DNA of 64,000 bases from Pyrrhoderma lamaoense (Eukaryota > Basidiomycota > Agaricomycetes > Hymenochaetales > Hymenochaetaceae). The position numbers and the translations under genes were made by a program. The notes under the pieces were generated by a model. The model did no database searches. It was not told where the DNA came from and saw only the letters and a program-made list of their open reading frames with translations. The stretch lies in contig NBAZ01000002.1 of the NCBI GenBank assembly GCA_002794735.1, positions 2,604,001 through 2,668,000 on the forward strand, given 5' to 3'. Positions 48,411-60,300 of the stretch are shown here, in pieces; within the stretch, counting starts at the first letter, position 1; every line of letters starts with the position of its first letter.

Positions 48411-49257
48411 GGAGAGACGTATATATCAATATAGTGTAGTAATAAATAACATATAACAAGTTCAACACGAAAGGAAGGAAGGGGGAGAATTAAGAACTAA
48501 GGAGCTAAGAAAGGATGTCGATGACGATGATGATGATGATGACGAGAACGACGAGGACGACGGACTCGGGAAGAGTAAATATGGGATATAGGATATAGAA
48601 GAAAGTTAAGTTGATATTAGATATATATATTAGATGGCTAGATGTCGGATGAAAGATGATAGATCTAAATTAAGAGTGAGTTGGAATTGAATATTGGGAA
48701 TTGAGAAGAGATCACGGAGGAAGAAATAAAGTAAAAAAGAAAGAAAAAAGATAATCGAAAATCGAAAATTAACGAAACGAAAAAGTAACTCCCCGAAAGT
48801 CAACTCGCAATAAAGAAAGAAGAAGAAGAAGAAGGAAAATTAGATCCCGAGAGAGGAGGATGACGACCCGATGACGATGACATCAGCCCACAATACTCAG
48901 TAACACAATATACTACACACATCACACAAACACTGAAACTAAAAAGTACACCTACATCTAACCACCTAAATCGCAGCATAAAAAAGGGAGTGGAGATAGA
49001 GCATAAAGATGTACTCTGAACAGCCCAGCCCGTAAAAAAATGTATATACAGTATAACACAGTAGCACAGTAAGTTTGAACAACGCATAAACGCGGGGGGG
49101 GGGGTTCTTAAGGAAAGTATCGGAACGCGCGCGCGGGCACGGGGAGGGGGGGGCATAAATCAAAAATCAGGAAGCAAAAAAAAAAAAATAAGTTCTGAAA
49201 GAAGGGAAGAATTCCATTCACCACAGAGAAAAAGGAAAAAGGGTGAGGGAGTGTACG

Positions 49258-49302
49258 TTATAACTAATAACTAATAACTAATAACTAATAACTAATAACT
49301 AC
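49258..49302. repeat. Heptanucleotide microsatellite (TAACTAA)n
   Basis: About six units of a 7-bp repeat, followed by CATACAT-type and then GTAGACT-type 7-bp runs within 160 bp (to about 49420). Confidence 0.85.
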
Positions 49303-52106
49303 ATATATTATATATCATACATCATACATCATATACCATATACCATATAAATCTTACGTCCTCCGTGTACCCCATAAGTACCCGTCGTAGACTATAGACT
49401 GTAGACTGTAGACTCAGACTGAAGAGATGAAGTCATAGCGTAACAATCCGGTCTTTGCGTCATATTATACATGATGTGTACATGTACATATACGATATAC
49501 GATATACAAGTAATTATAATACATAGTAAATATCACACACGCACTATGTGGCCCCCCGCCCTCCTCCACACTTGGAACCGTTTCTCTTTCTCTTTCTTAC
49601 ACAACACAACACAACACACGGAAAAAAGAAAGAAGGAAAGAAAGAAGCAAGAAAGGACTTATTGAGCGCCAAGTCCCTAAACTCAAGTTAAAACCCAAAG
49701 TAAATAAAAAAATAAAAAACCAAACTATGGTTTGTATCGTACCTTTAAGTAGTATCTTATTCAGGAGAGCATAGTTAGACCCGATACATGATCCATTCAC
49801 TGCGTTATGCCCTTTCTTACTTTCTTACATTCTGTTCACCCCCCCCTTACACTCGTACACTCTTACTTCCCACAAAACTTTACAACCCTTAACGCAAAAC
49901 TCAACTCCAAAATCCCATCTTACTCACGTTTATGTTTCATGCTTTACGTTCACGCTTCACACCAGACACAAAGCTCACAGCTCACAGTTCGATCTCTTCA
50001 TATCCGTTAAAAAACTATATATTATACTCGACTTCTGTGTGTGTTTATATGTATATGTGTATGTATGTGTACGTGTGGGGGGGGGGGTTGTGACTTATGC
50101 TTCGAGAGAAAGAGAAGAAAGAAGAAAAAGAACAAACATATAAAAATGGATGGATGGATGGACGATAATGATGTTAGATGGATGGAAGTTGATGTATGAT
50201 AATACAAAAAATCGAAAAATCGAAAATATGATAATTTTTTTTCCTCTGTTAGGGGATGGGAGAGAGAGAGTACAATACTGTGTAAAAAAAAAAAGAAAAA
50301 AAAACCGAGTCCGAGTTGTAAAAGTTAACTAGTCAACAAAACAAACAAAAAAGATTTTTCATAGCCTATACGTTTTTTTTTGGGTAGGGGGGTGAAAACA
50401 AAAGAACAAGAAACGGAGTGAGAACATGCAAAAAAAGCGAGAGGTGGGGAGGAACCATATATAGTAAAAAAAAGATATGTGAGTGGAATATGTATATGTA
50501 TGTATGTGTGTGTGAGTATGAGTACGAAAGTTGTTGTTTGTATTTGGTATTTGACGATGAAGAGGAAGAGGGGGGGAGTGGGGGATGAGAGAGGGGGTTT
50601 GTTGATTGATTGATTGGGTTGATTGTTGATTGGAATGAATGAATGAGAAACAAAAAAAAAAACAGAGAGAAAGAAAAAGAAAGAAGAGAGAGAGAGGGGA
50701 TGCGTGTAAAGACTATTTCTTTTACCCAAACAGATGATAGATGAAGAGGGGCCATAAAATGGAGAGAGAGGTCACAAAAAAAGAAACATACAAACAATTT
50801 GTCGGAAGTAAAATGTGAGTGTACGAGTGTGTTGTGTATTGGTGTATTGTGGAGGGCAGGAGAAGGAGGCGCATATAAAGAAACATCAGCATAAAAGAAA
50901 AACACAAATCCGCCGCCAACCGCCAACCCGTCGACCCGTCATATCCGTCAACAACGAAGTCACCCTCCCATCAACACCAGAACACGCCAAAACACGCCAA
51001 AAAAACAGAAGAAGGTAGTAACCCCCTCCCTTCTCTCCCTTCTCTGTCTAAACCCGCACCGACGTACCGACGTCCCCGAAAAACCCCACTTTACACTGTA
51101 TGCCACCCATCACCCATCACCCACACTTGCACAGCAACGGAGGAAAGGGAGAGAAAAAAAGACTGCCAAACGGACCAAGAGTTCCGAACCTCCGATAAGA
51201 AGACCTGTTGGAGGGGAAGGGGGGGGGGTTCCTCCGTTCTACGTTTTAGTCCCTAAAGTCCCTAAACGACGTGGGGTATGAGAGAGAATCGTATAAACCG
51301 CGGACTCCATAACTAACGCGCGCACACCACGCAACGTTCGGGCTCGGAAGTCGAAGTATACAAGGGTAAGGGCGGACGGCGGACGGCAGACGGCAGGCGG
51401 GGGCCAAGGCCAAAAAAGACAAAGGGGCGGGGCGGGGGGGGCATAGAGAAGAGCACAAGAGGGAGACCACACACAAAAACAAAAAAGAAAGGAAAGGAAA
51501 GGAAATAAAGCAGAGAGAGCACCCTTCGCGGGCTTGTGTGGAGTTGTGAGTTGTAGATAGACGTTTCTATATCGGAGGAGCCAAAAAAAAGGAAAAGAAA
51601 AAGAAAAGTCTATGAAAAGAGTTTGAGAGAGGAAGACAGAAAAAAAAACGATAAGGAGAGACAGGACGAGAGAGGGCCCATCGTAGAAAGGGCAGTAAAA
51701 GAAAAAAGTGGAAGTGGAAGTGTAAAATGTAAAGTGTCAATTCCGTAGACGAGGAGGGGAGGTTAAGTTTTTGCTTTCGTGTTCGTGTCTGAGGTCGTAC
51801 AAGTTTTCTCTTGAATGCAAAAAAGGAAAAGAAAAAGAAAACAGAGGTGTGTAGAGAGAGAAAGAGAGGGGGAGGACGTGATCGTCAAAAAAAAAAAAGC
51901 TTCTAGCGCCGCCTTCCGCTCCTCCGCATTTCGGAGGAGACCTCCCTTTGTCCTTTCTATCCTCCGCAAGGTCACGCAAAAAACATCGCATAGAGCGAGA
52001 GGAGGACCAATATTCATGCCGCGTAGGCTTGAAAGAGAGAGAGAAAGAGAGAAGCAAGAGAGCAAGACACGCACGAGCGCCAAATGCAACACCCGTGTCG
52101 TCCTTT

Positions 52107-53966
52107 TTAGAGTTCACAGATCTTCCGAGGTTTCCTCCCTCTCGCTCGGAACGCCTCCAAATGATGAGCAGGTTCGAGAAACGGTGAAGATCGCTGTTGA
52201 CTGCGCTGTACCGATTGCTGTTGCTGAGGCTGTTGAGGCCGAGGTTGTTGAGGTCGTCGTTGCTGCTGCTGCTGCACGACCACGACCCTGTGTGCTACAC
52301 TCCTCTCCTTCTCATTCATGATCTCATCCTCTTCTTCTTCCTCATCCTCCTCACTCTCCAAGCTCAAGCTCAAATGAGCCCTCTTCGACTCAACCGGCTT
52401 CTCATAGAAAGCAGGCCCGTACTGCATATGTCCATACACCGAATCTTCTCCATCTCCCTTCTTCCCTTTCTTCTCCCCCCGTCCACGCACACCACCACCA
52501 CCACCACCACCACGCCTTCCAGAAATCCAAACCCCACGCTTCTTCTCTTCTTCCATCGAGAGCGATAACGAAGCCTGGATCTCCGAATCCAAAAAGTTGG
52601 GTCTCCCCAAGGGAAGGTTCAGCGAATAGACGGCAGCAGGCTTAGTCGGCGACGCAGACGACTCTTCTTCTTCGTCTTCTTCTTCTTCTTCTTGATCATA
52701 ATCATCTTCGTCCTCTTCTTCCTCTTCAACACCAAAGACTTGTCGGAACATCGGCCCCCTTCTCGCCCTCGTCGTCGCCGCCGCCGCCGATCTCGTGTGC
52801 GTCGCTAGAGGTGGCCTAGGCGACGACAGGTGTGGATGCGAATGAGAATGCGGCGACGAGGGAGAGTTTTTGAACGTGGGTGACATCTCGACCGGTACCG
52901 TCGTCGTCTGCTTCCTCACACAGATCTGTACCGGATCGCGACACGTCGTGGACGAAGAACTCGTTCCGCTACCTACACCCCAAGCCCGAAAGCGTCGTGC
53001 GATGTGATCGATGACACCCTTTGGGCCCTTTGCGACTACCGCTGCAGCTGATGCGGCTGCCGACACGGTAGCATATGATGATGTTGTTGTAGCCGTGATA
53101 GTAGTGGTGAGCGTGGTGGTATCTCGAACTGGCGAAGCATGCACGTAAGCAGTCGGTCGACGACGAGAAGTAGTAGTGGTAGTGGTAGGAGCGAAAACAT
53201 CAGGTGTCTCTGTGCCCAGAGAAACGGTGCTCACACTGTAGGAACCTCCACCTCCTCCACTTCCGTGACTAACACCCCGGAGCCTGCTCCTGTCAGCGAG
53301 AGCGGAGAGTGTACAGTTGATCGGCGACGAAGGGTTGGATGTCTGAGCCGGCTGGGACGGAGAAACGTTGAGCGTCGGAGGAGCTGCACGTTGACGAGAA
53401 AGAGGGAACTCGGGACGTGAGCGGGGAGTGTCAGGATAGAAAGAAAGAGCTTCGTGTTTGAAAGACCCGCAATCTGCCGGGATGGCAGAAGCCCAGGCTT
53501 GGATACGCTCTCTGTTCCCGTAACCTTTCCAGCATTTGGGATCGGAGGCGTCTAGTGGAGGTCCAGCAGCACCAGCGGCAGCAGGAACAACAAGGACGTT
53601 GCTCCTGTGAGAATGGGAGTGAGAGTGCTTTGAGCTGGGAGAATGCTTGCGCCTGGAGGACGAAGGAGGAGGAGGGATAGCGATCGGGATTCTAACGGAA
53701 GAGGAAGCAAGCGGACGTGGAGGTGTGCCTTCATCGGAAGAAGACTCGGAGTCGTGAAAGTCGAGTTCCTGCAACTCGTCACGGTCTCTGCATCTCTTTG
53801 AACAATGGTTGCGTCCGGGCTGCAGTGAATGAAAGGCAGGAAGGTCAGTTAAGAACACGCGGATGGGGAGAGAGTGGAATGAGAAGGGGATGGAGAGGGG
53901 GATGGTAATACGCACCAAAGTGCGTTTTCCGCAGAGGCACCAGTCGAGATCCATTTGAGCATCCAT
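52107..53966 (-). CDS. Ecl1-like zinc-binding protein with long low-complexity tail
   Basis: The N-terminus MDAQMDLDWCLCGKRTL is spliced (96-bp intron, 53820-53915) to PGRNHCSKRCRDRDELQ. This is a compact Cys cluster of the kind seen in fungal Ecl1/life-span regulatory factors (DLDWC...C...CSxxC). The remaining 550 residues are Ser/Pro-rich and include a conserved-looking NRERIQAWASAIP (about 53500), Gly and His runs, an acidic block (VEEEEEDEDDYDQ, about 52690-52730) and a Gln/Pro/Arg tail before TAA at 52107-52109. The open frame extends to a Met at 54179, but that part is Ser/Thr low complexity; I choose 53966 because the zinc motif follows at once. Likely a nuclear or signalling regulator of stress response, by family only. 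Confidence 0.65.
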   Translation of the reverse strand: MDAQMDLDWCLCGKRTLVRITIPLSIPFSFHSLPIRVFLTDLPAFHSLQPGRNHCSKRCRDRDELQELDFHDSESSSDEGTPPRPLASSSVRIPIAIPPPPSSSRRKHSPSSKHSHSHSHRSNVLVVPAAAGAAGPPLDASDPKCWKGYGNRERIQAWASAIPADCGSFKHEALSFYPDTPRSRPEFPLSRQRAAPPTLNVSPSQPAQTSNPSSPINCTLSALADRSRLRGVSHGSGGGGGSYSVSTVSLGTETPDVFAPTTTTTTSRRRPTAYVHASPVRDTTTLTTTITATTTSSYATVSAAASAAAVVAKGPKGVIDHIARRFRAWGVGSGTSSSSTTCRDPVQICVRKQTTTVPVEMSPTFKNSPSSPHSHSHPHLSSPRPPLATHTRSAAAATTRARRGPMFRQVFGVEEEEEDEDDYDQEEEEEDEEEESSASPTKPAAVYSLNLPLGRPNFLDSEIQASLSLSMEEEKKRGVWISGRRGGGGGGGVRGRGEKKGKKGDGEDSVYGHMQYGPAFYEKPVESKRAHLSLSLESEEDEEEEEDEIMNEKERSVAHRVVVVQQQQQRRPQQPRPQQPQQQQSVQRSQQRSSPFLEPAHHLEAFRARGRKPRKICEL

Positions 53967-55551
53967 TGGACTCGTTGTTGACGTCGTTGTTGTTGTCGTC
54001 GTCGTCGTTGAAGTGTTTGTGAGATGGATTGTGTGATATTGAGAGAGGTCGTCGGGAGAGATGGGCGACGAGGCAAGTGAGGCAGAAGGGAGCCCTTGCC
54101 AGGTGTTTTTAAGCAGGAGATGGTGAAGAACTGGGAGGGAAGGAAGCGATGAGTTGTGCCGCGTCTTATCCTCTTTCAATTTCTATTCAATATCAACGAG
54201 TACTCAGGGTCCAGCATCCCACTCAGGGTCCCTCTTGGGGTCCATCCCGATAGAGTTCAGCCCATCCTTCTCAAAAGCTCAGGGTCCCCTCTTCCCATAC
54301 ATGGAAGGTGCAGACCTCCTAGGTATACCCCCCACATATGGACATATGCACTAGGGTCAGCTTTTTTGTGATTTCGATCAAACCCCCCGCGTCTTGTGAC
54401 CCGTGACAGGTCCCCTGGGTAGCTGTCACCCATCTGTCGGACTGACTCTGGCAAAAAACCGATCGCCAACTTACGCTCGCGCTCACACTCACCACTTTGC
54501 GAACAATCAGAGCCGCTTCGCCATCGCGGTCCCCTCTCCCCCATCCCCCCCCCCTTTCCGCCAACTGTTCTTCTACTCTACTTGCGACAGACCCTCTTTA
54601 CAGCTCACTCGCCCCCTCCTTTTTTAGACGGGCGCACATCCATCACATCTGTTGGCAAATCCGCATGCATATGGCGGCGCACTTCCCTTCACAATGACTA
54701 CTACCGCCTTTCTCAAATCACCTTGCCCCCCTTCTTCTTTGTTCTCTCACTTTCTGTCTGCCAGCGCGGTATCTCGTTTTTGGCGTGACATAAATCATAT
54801 AACGTACCCCCAAATCTCTTTCTATTTTAATGAATCTTTTTGGGTACCCATCCCCCATTCTGCCCCTCTCTTCGGGTGATCGCGACGTGTGGTACGTACC
54901 GTACGTACGTGTATGCGTGTTATTGTATGTTATAAGTGTGTGTATGTGTATATATCAAGGATCAATCAATCATCACTTCTGTCCGTCTTGTATTCTATTC
55001 TATTCTATTTCATCTCCATCACCGGGGATCGAGCGAAGACTGGACCTACAAACAAATATAGCGGATGGACCAACTCATCATTGGCTAAAAAAAGGCCCCT
55101 AAGGGTGCAAGAAAAAAAGGAATGCAACAAAGGAAAACTGAAACCGAAAATCAAAGGGAGAGAGCGAAAGTAAAAGGAGATGATGATATGTGTCATCATG
55201 ACTTGCCTCCGCCGCCGACGCACACATGCGCCTTCACGCACATCCTTGTTCGCCCTTCGCGACGAGAGGGGTTGTCTAGGTCCCCCGTGTCTAGAGTCTC
55301 GATCGGTCCCGCCTCTCTCTTTCTCTCTTTCTCTTTGAGTCTCTCTACTTTCCAATAATGGAACGTCTTTCCCCTCGATCGTTGAGTCTGTGCAGTCCAC
55401 TCAAAACTCTAATTAACTCGCGTCCGTCCTCCGTACTCCGTATAACCCGCATACAGTCATACATTTACATTACATACAATGACACACCCGTCTCTCTCTC
55501 TTTCTTTCTCTTTCTCTTTCTCTTTCTCCTCGTCCGACCCCGGACATGCCA

Positions 55552-55577
55552 CCCGTCCGTCCGTCCGTCCGTCCGTG
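55552..55577. repeat. Tetranucleotide microsatellite (GTCC)n
   Basis: Five to six GTCC units, directly after a CTTT-rich run (about 55485-55530). Confidence 0.85.
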
Positions 55578-55731
55578 CACCCGCCCCGTACCCTACCAAG
55601 ATCTTCCTCTTAGCCTCGTAAAGACTGGTCTCGACCATATACCAATCATACGCAAATCCCAAGAATAAAAATATCAATATATATTTCTACAAAACAGGGA
55701 GTGGGAGGGGGAAGTTAAAGTAGAAGAATAA

Positions 55732-55752
55732 CAACAACAACAACAACAACAT
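55732..55752. repeat. Trinucleotide microsatellite (AAC)n
   Basis: About seven AAC units. Confidence 0.85.
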
Positions 55753-55812
55753 ATCTTATCTAATTCTGCTTCTAATTCTAATTCCCAGATCAGATCAGTT
55801 CCGTTCTAAGTG

Positions 55813-55840
55813 TCTATCCTCTATCCTCTATCCTCTATCC
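55813..55840. repeat. Heptanucleotide microsatellite (CTATCCT)n
   Basis: Four tandem 7-bp units. Confidence 0.85.
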
Positions 55841-56943
55841 CCGTTACTAGTCCGTTTTTGATAACCATAATACCTTATACCCTATCCATCCATCCGTCCG
55901 TCTAGGTCCGTCCATCCATCCAGGCCCCGCCCCTGTCCCATCCTGTCTTCCCTGTCTGTTCTGTCTTCCCTGTCTGCATGTCTGTTCTGCTCTGTTCTAT
56001 TCAGTCTAGACCTGTCCTAGATGTCTATGTCTAGGTCTATGTCTATGACTATGTTTAGAACCGCCCTGGATGCTCTGTCTCTTCACTGTTGCAAGAATAA
56101 AACAAACTGGGAAATAAAAGTATAAAGTAAAAAGTATAAAAAGTAAAGGTAAACGTAGAAGTACAAGCTTAAGCACCGTCCGTCGGATCGTCCGTAGGAG
56201 CGGGGAGCGGGGAGCGGGGGAGCGGCATGTATGCGCATAGAACGGACTGACGTAGGATTTTATTTCTTACGACACCACGGAGAGAAAGCGAAGCGAAGAG
56301 AGGGAGAGAGAGGGAGGGAGGGAGTACACAAGTGCAAATACGCATACACATATGCCGACGCGTCTGTCCGTCCATCCGTCTGTCTGTCTGTCTGTGTATT
56401 AGTGTGTATTAGTGTGTATTACTATCAGTTTGAGTGTACCAATGTGAGTATGTGAATTTTGAGTATTTGTGTGTGTGGTATTAGGCGTGCCACATGCTTA
56501 TATTATAGACTCTCGATGCTTCAAGGGCCTTCACACGCTTCTGTTCCTTGTAGTATATAGTAAGTTGACTGTAGGTGGGTATATTGTTGTGTAGTAATAT
56601 AGTTGTATATGAGGACGTTAGGAGCACCGGAACGTCAGAACATTGGAACATAAACACCTCGAGACATCAGACGTAAGACGTAAGACCTTAGGACCTTAGG
56701 ATCTAGAACTCATAGTTCTAGCGCTCTAACAAAAGTATAAAGAATAGAGAACAGAGTACAAAGAACAGAGAACAAAGAACAAAGAGCGAGGAATGATGAT
56801 ACGAACAGAGATCGGTGAGCGATGAACTATGAACAGCGGTCATTGATACAAGAGTTCAAGTATGTGTGATCTAACCTAGACCTAATCCTAAGTCTAAGCC
56901 TGAGGTGATGTGGGCGTGATTCCTAGTTCTAGTGCATTGATAC

Positions 56944-56970
56944 ATCACGCATATCACGCATATCACGCAT
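56944..56970. repeat. 9-bp tandem repeat (ATCACGCAT)n
   Basis: Three perfect units. Confidence 0.85.
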
Positions 56971-57275
56971 ATCATACTCATTGTTCATCATCCATTGTTC
57001 ATTCAGTCTCGTATAACGTCACCGTCCATTCTTTTTTGTCTCTTCTATTTTAACTTGCATCGTTATTTGGGTTACGAACTCTGAGGTTTGTTAGTTATAG
57101 TAAAATAATAAGTATCAGTAACAATAATAAGTAACAATGATAATAATAAGTAATGTTGAATGTATCCAAACACAGAACTTTCATCTCATCTTATCAACGT
57201 ACGAAATATAATTTCGCGAATTCATTCATTATCATCATTCATTATTCATGGAAAGATGGACGAGCGTTGATATCG

Positions 57276-57318
57276 ACAAATCAACACATCAACACATCAA
57301 TAAATCAATAAACCAATA
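57276..57318. repeat. 8-bp tandem repeat (ATCAACAC/ATCAATAA)n
   Basis: About five 8-bp units in two variants. Confidence 0.75.
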
Positions 57319-60300
57319 ATTATGAAAATAGTAGTAATTTTGACGAAGAGCACGACTATCTTTCAGCAACAACAACAACTAAAATATAGATTCTCAATTT
57401 CACAACTTTTCAAACGAGAAAAAAAGTGAACCCGTAAAACTGTTTATGTACACGTAAGGCGTAAAATGTAGAGTAGACTCGTCACGGGATTCTTACTTTT
57501 TTTTCTATTTTCAAAAGTTATCAGATAAGTAATGACGTTCATGGGTATGTTGTATAGTATCAGCATAATTATATATGATACTTTATCTTTTGGTGAGGGG
57601 GGGGGGGAGGGTGGACACGCATATATCTAGCTATGACTTCTTTTAGTTTTCACGATAGCCGGTTCGAGAGAGAAAGAAATTAGAGGAAGACGAGGTACGA
57701 ACTGGTGGGGAAGGGAGGGGGGACGTTTGTTATACCGAGCTGAGTGTCCTTTCGCATCGCATCGCATAGTATAGCATATACACGCTTTTGAGCGAGTGTG
57801 AGAGGGACAGAGGGACAGAGAAGTGTTTAAAGTTGGCGCTAACGATGGACGAAATTTGCAATAAAAAATAAATAAAATAAAAAAGAGGTATTGAGAATGA
57901 GAGAAGATGGTAGGGTGTCTAGATACGAGGGGTACGGGATCTCTAAACCCAGTTCCTAGTAGACCCAGTTACCCACTCGTATCCATATCCCGTATCCCGT
58001 ATCCATACCTATACCTATACCTATATCTATCCTATATTCATATTCATATAATCCTTCGTTCTTCTCCCCCTCGTGTTCATATCCATATCCAAATTCATAT
58101 ATAACGCACACACACACACACACGAAATATCCGAGTCCACTATCCCGAATCCCGAGTCCCGCGTTCCTTTGCACTGCACGCAATAACCAAGGAGTCAAAT
58201 CAACAAGTCAATAAGTCAATAGCCGTTACCTCTGTTGCAACCTCCCCTTCCTTCCTTCCTTCTATACCCGCGTCCCGAAAATAAGAAGAAAGAAAAAAAA
58301 AACAGGGTGATAATAAACATTGTAATGATAATATGTATATAATAGCCGTTTCCCGCGAAGTGTACCCTACACACCCACCCCTCTATCTCTCTCGCTTCCA
58401 TCTCTTCCTCTTTCTTTTGCGCTCTTTCGCTCTTTCGCTCTGGAGGTCCTCGGAGGTAAGAGGTTAGAGGCGAAACGCTTAGCGTCTCCCTCCACCCCAA
58501 CCCCCTATCGAAGTATTCATGGTATTGAGTAGTAAAGTAAAGAACCCAGGATCCAGGATCCAGTATACAGATAGAGATACAAATATATTTATCATATCGT
58601 TTTATTAACTTGAAGCTGAGAAAGATTTTTTTCAAAACAAGTCTCATCGAAAGCGGAGAAGTCAAAGTTTGGAAGTGTTTAGCGAGAAGAGGGAAAAGGA
58701 GGAAAGGGAAAAGAAAGAGAAGATGTATGCGATAGACTTTTTATCTTTAACTTAATTTATTTGTTTAGTTTATATTTCTTTGTTAGCTTTGTGGCTTTAA
58801 TCCAGTTCATAAAACATAAGAACAGAAAGCTGAAATGTGATGGGATATATATGTCAATATCTATCAAGTCGCGAAAAAAAAAACTCGGTGAAGTTGGGTT
58901 ATTATCATCTCCAACCTCCTTATTATCTTTTGACGACTCAAAGAATTTAAGGACTCTTTGTGGTTCTTGAGTCTAGAGTGCTCCGCCCCCCGCCCCCTTC
59001 CTTTTTAGAGTTAACGTTAACGTGTGTATATCAGAAACCAGGGAAACAAAAAAGGGGGAGAATAATAAATAATAAATAATAAAGAACAGAAGAAGAACAC
59101 GAGAGAGAGAATCCCATTTTTCTCTTTTGCTTGCGCGCGCGCGAGCGATAATCATATCAAAGTTGCAATGAGCAAAAAAGAAGAAGAAAGAAAAAGAAAT
59201 GAATGAGTGGTTTAAGCGAAACGAAACACATTTCGATTTTTCCTCTTCGCAGTAACCTTAAAAACCGAAAAAAGAAGAAGATGGAAATACAAAAAAGAAG
59301 GAGATATCAGTATACAAAGAAACAAACAATCGAACAAACAGATCACGGCCCCTAACTGTTAAGATACCCAATTATGGTACCTAATTCCGGGACCTAACAG
59401 CGAATAACCGAGAGAAAAAGACAGAGGGCTTCTTTGAACCTTATAAAAAAATAAATATATATAAATAAATATTGGAAGCGAAGAGAGAGAGAGAGGGAGA
59501 GAACAAAAAAAGGGGAAATAAGGGACAGGGTAGCTTCCCTTCTACGCTCCTTCCTCTTGACTTAACAACAAATGTTCGCGTTCGTTCGGCAATGGGCGAA
59601 AAAGAATGCTCAAGGGAGGAAGTTACTTTTTTTGTTTTTGGGTACTGGGTACTAGTTGGCTAGATGCTAGGTGTGTGTGTGTGTGTATACTCGGAGAATC
59701 CTTTCATTGTTGCTTCGTGGGTTTCGTATCACATAGCTTCTTGCTTCTCTTCTCCCATTTCTCAATTCTATAGTTATATTGTATATTGAATACAAAGAAC
59801 AATACTTTGTTGTTGTTGGGTTATTTGGTAATATGGGTTTGTATAATACATGTGTTTTTGTGTGTGTATATGGGGAGATGTGTTGATGTATTAAGTGATG
59901 GGTGAGTATATATTAATTAGTATATGGTTTGGTTATGTGTATATTCGAAACCTTCAACCTATATCTATATGAACACGGGTCGTGAAGATGCATATGCGTA
60001 TATGGGATTGCTTGATGGTCTTGATGAAGATTGATGGATACCAAGAAGCAACGAAAATTTTACTTTCTCTCTCTTTCTCTCTCTTGCTCCTTGAGAGAGA
60101 AAGAGGTTATAAGTGTGATACTTAGTTACTAGAGAATTAGGGGTCGAGAATCTGTGTGAGTAAGAACGAGCGAAGTATCTTGTTTTTCTATTTTATTTTT
60201 GGGCACATGAGTGAGGTGAGAGAAACGGTGTGAGAAGGGAGGGGATCGGCGGAGGAGAGGGGATGTGTGTGTACGCGCGCGTGTGGCCCCTCCCCTTCAC

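Larger units (their letters stand above)
46830..52106. other. Low-complexity region 3' of the Ecl1-like gene
   Basis: Outside the repeat copy B, this is purine-biased DNA on the plus strand with A/G runs, G homopolymers (for example 49093-49106) and many microsatellites. Long open frames here, such as 50366-50926, translate to Phe/Ser/Leu/Pro runs and are artefacts of composition. No gene supported. Confidence 0.55.

Noticed and set aside
50366..50926. 186-codon minus-strand open frame
   Set aside because: Product is Phe/Leu/Ser/Pro runs from purine-rich low-complexity DNA; overlapping frames are also open.
51815..52568. Plus-strand frames of 168 and 123 codons
   Set aside because: Composition artefacts: basic runs from A/G-rich DNA and the antisense of the Ecl1-like gene.
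49258..57318. CRISPR-like arrays
   Set aside because: Tandem repeats have 3-9 bp units without spacers; the genome is eukaryotic.
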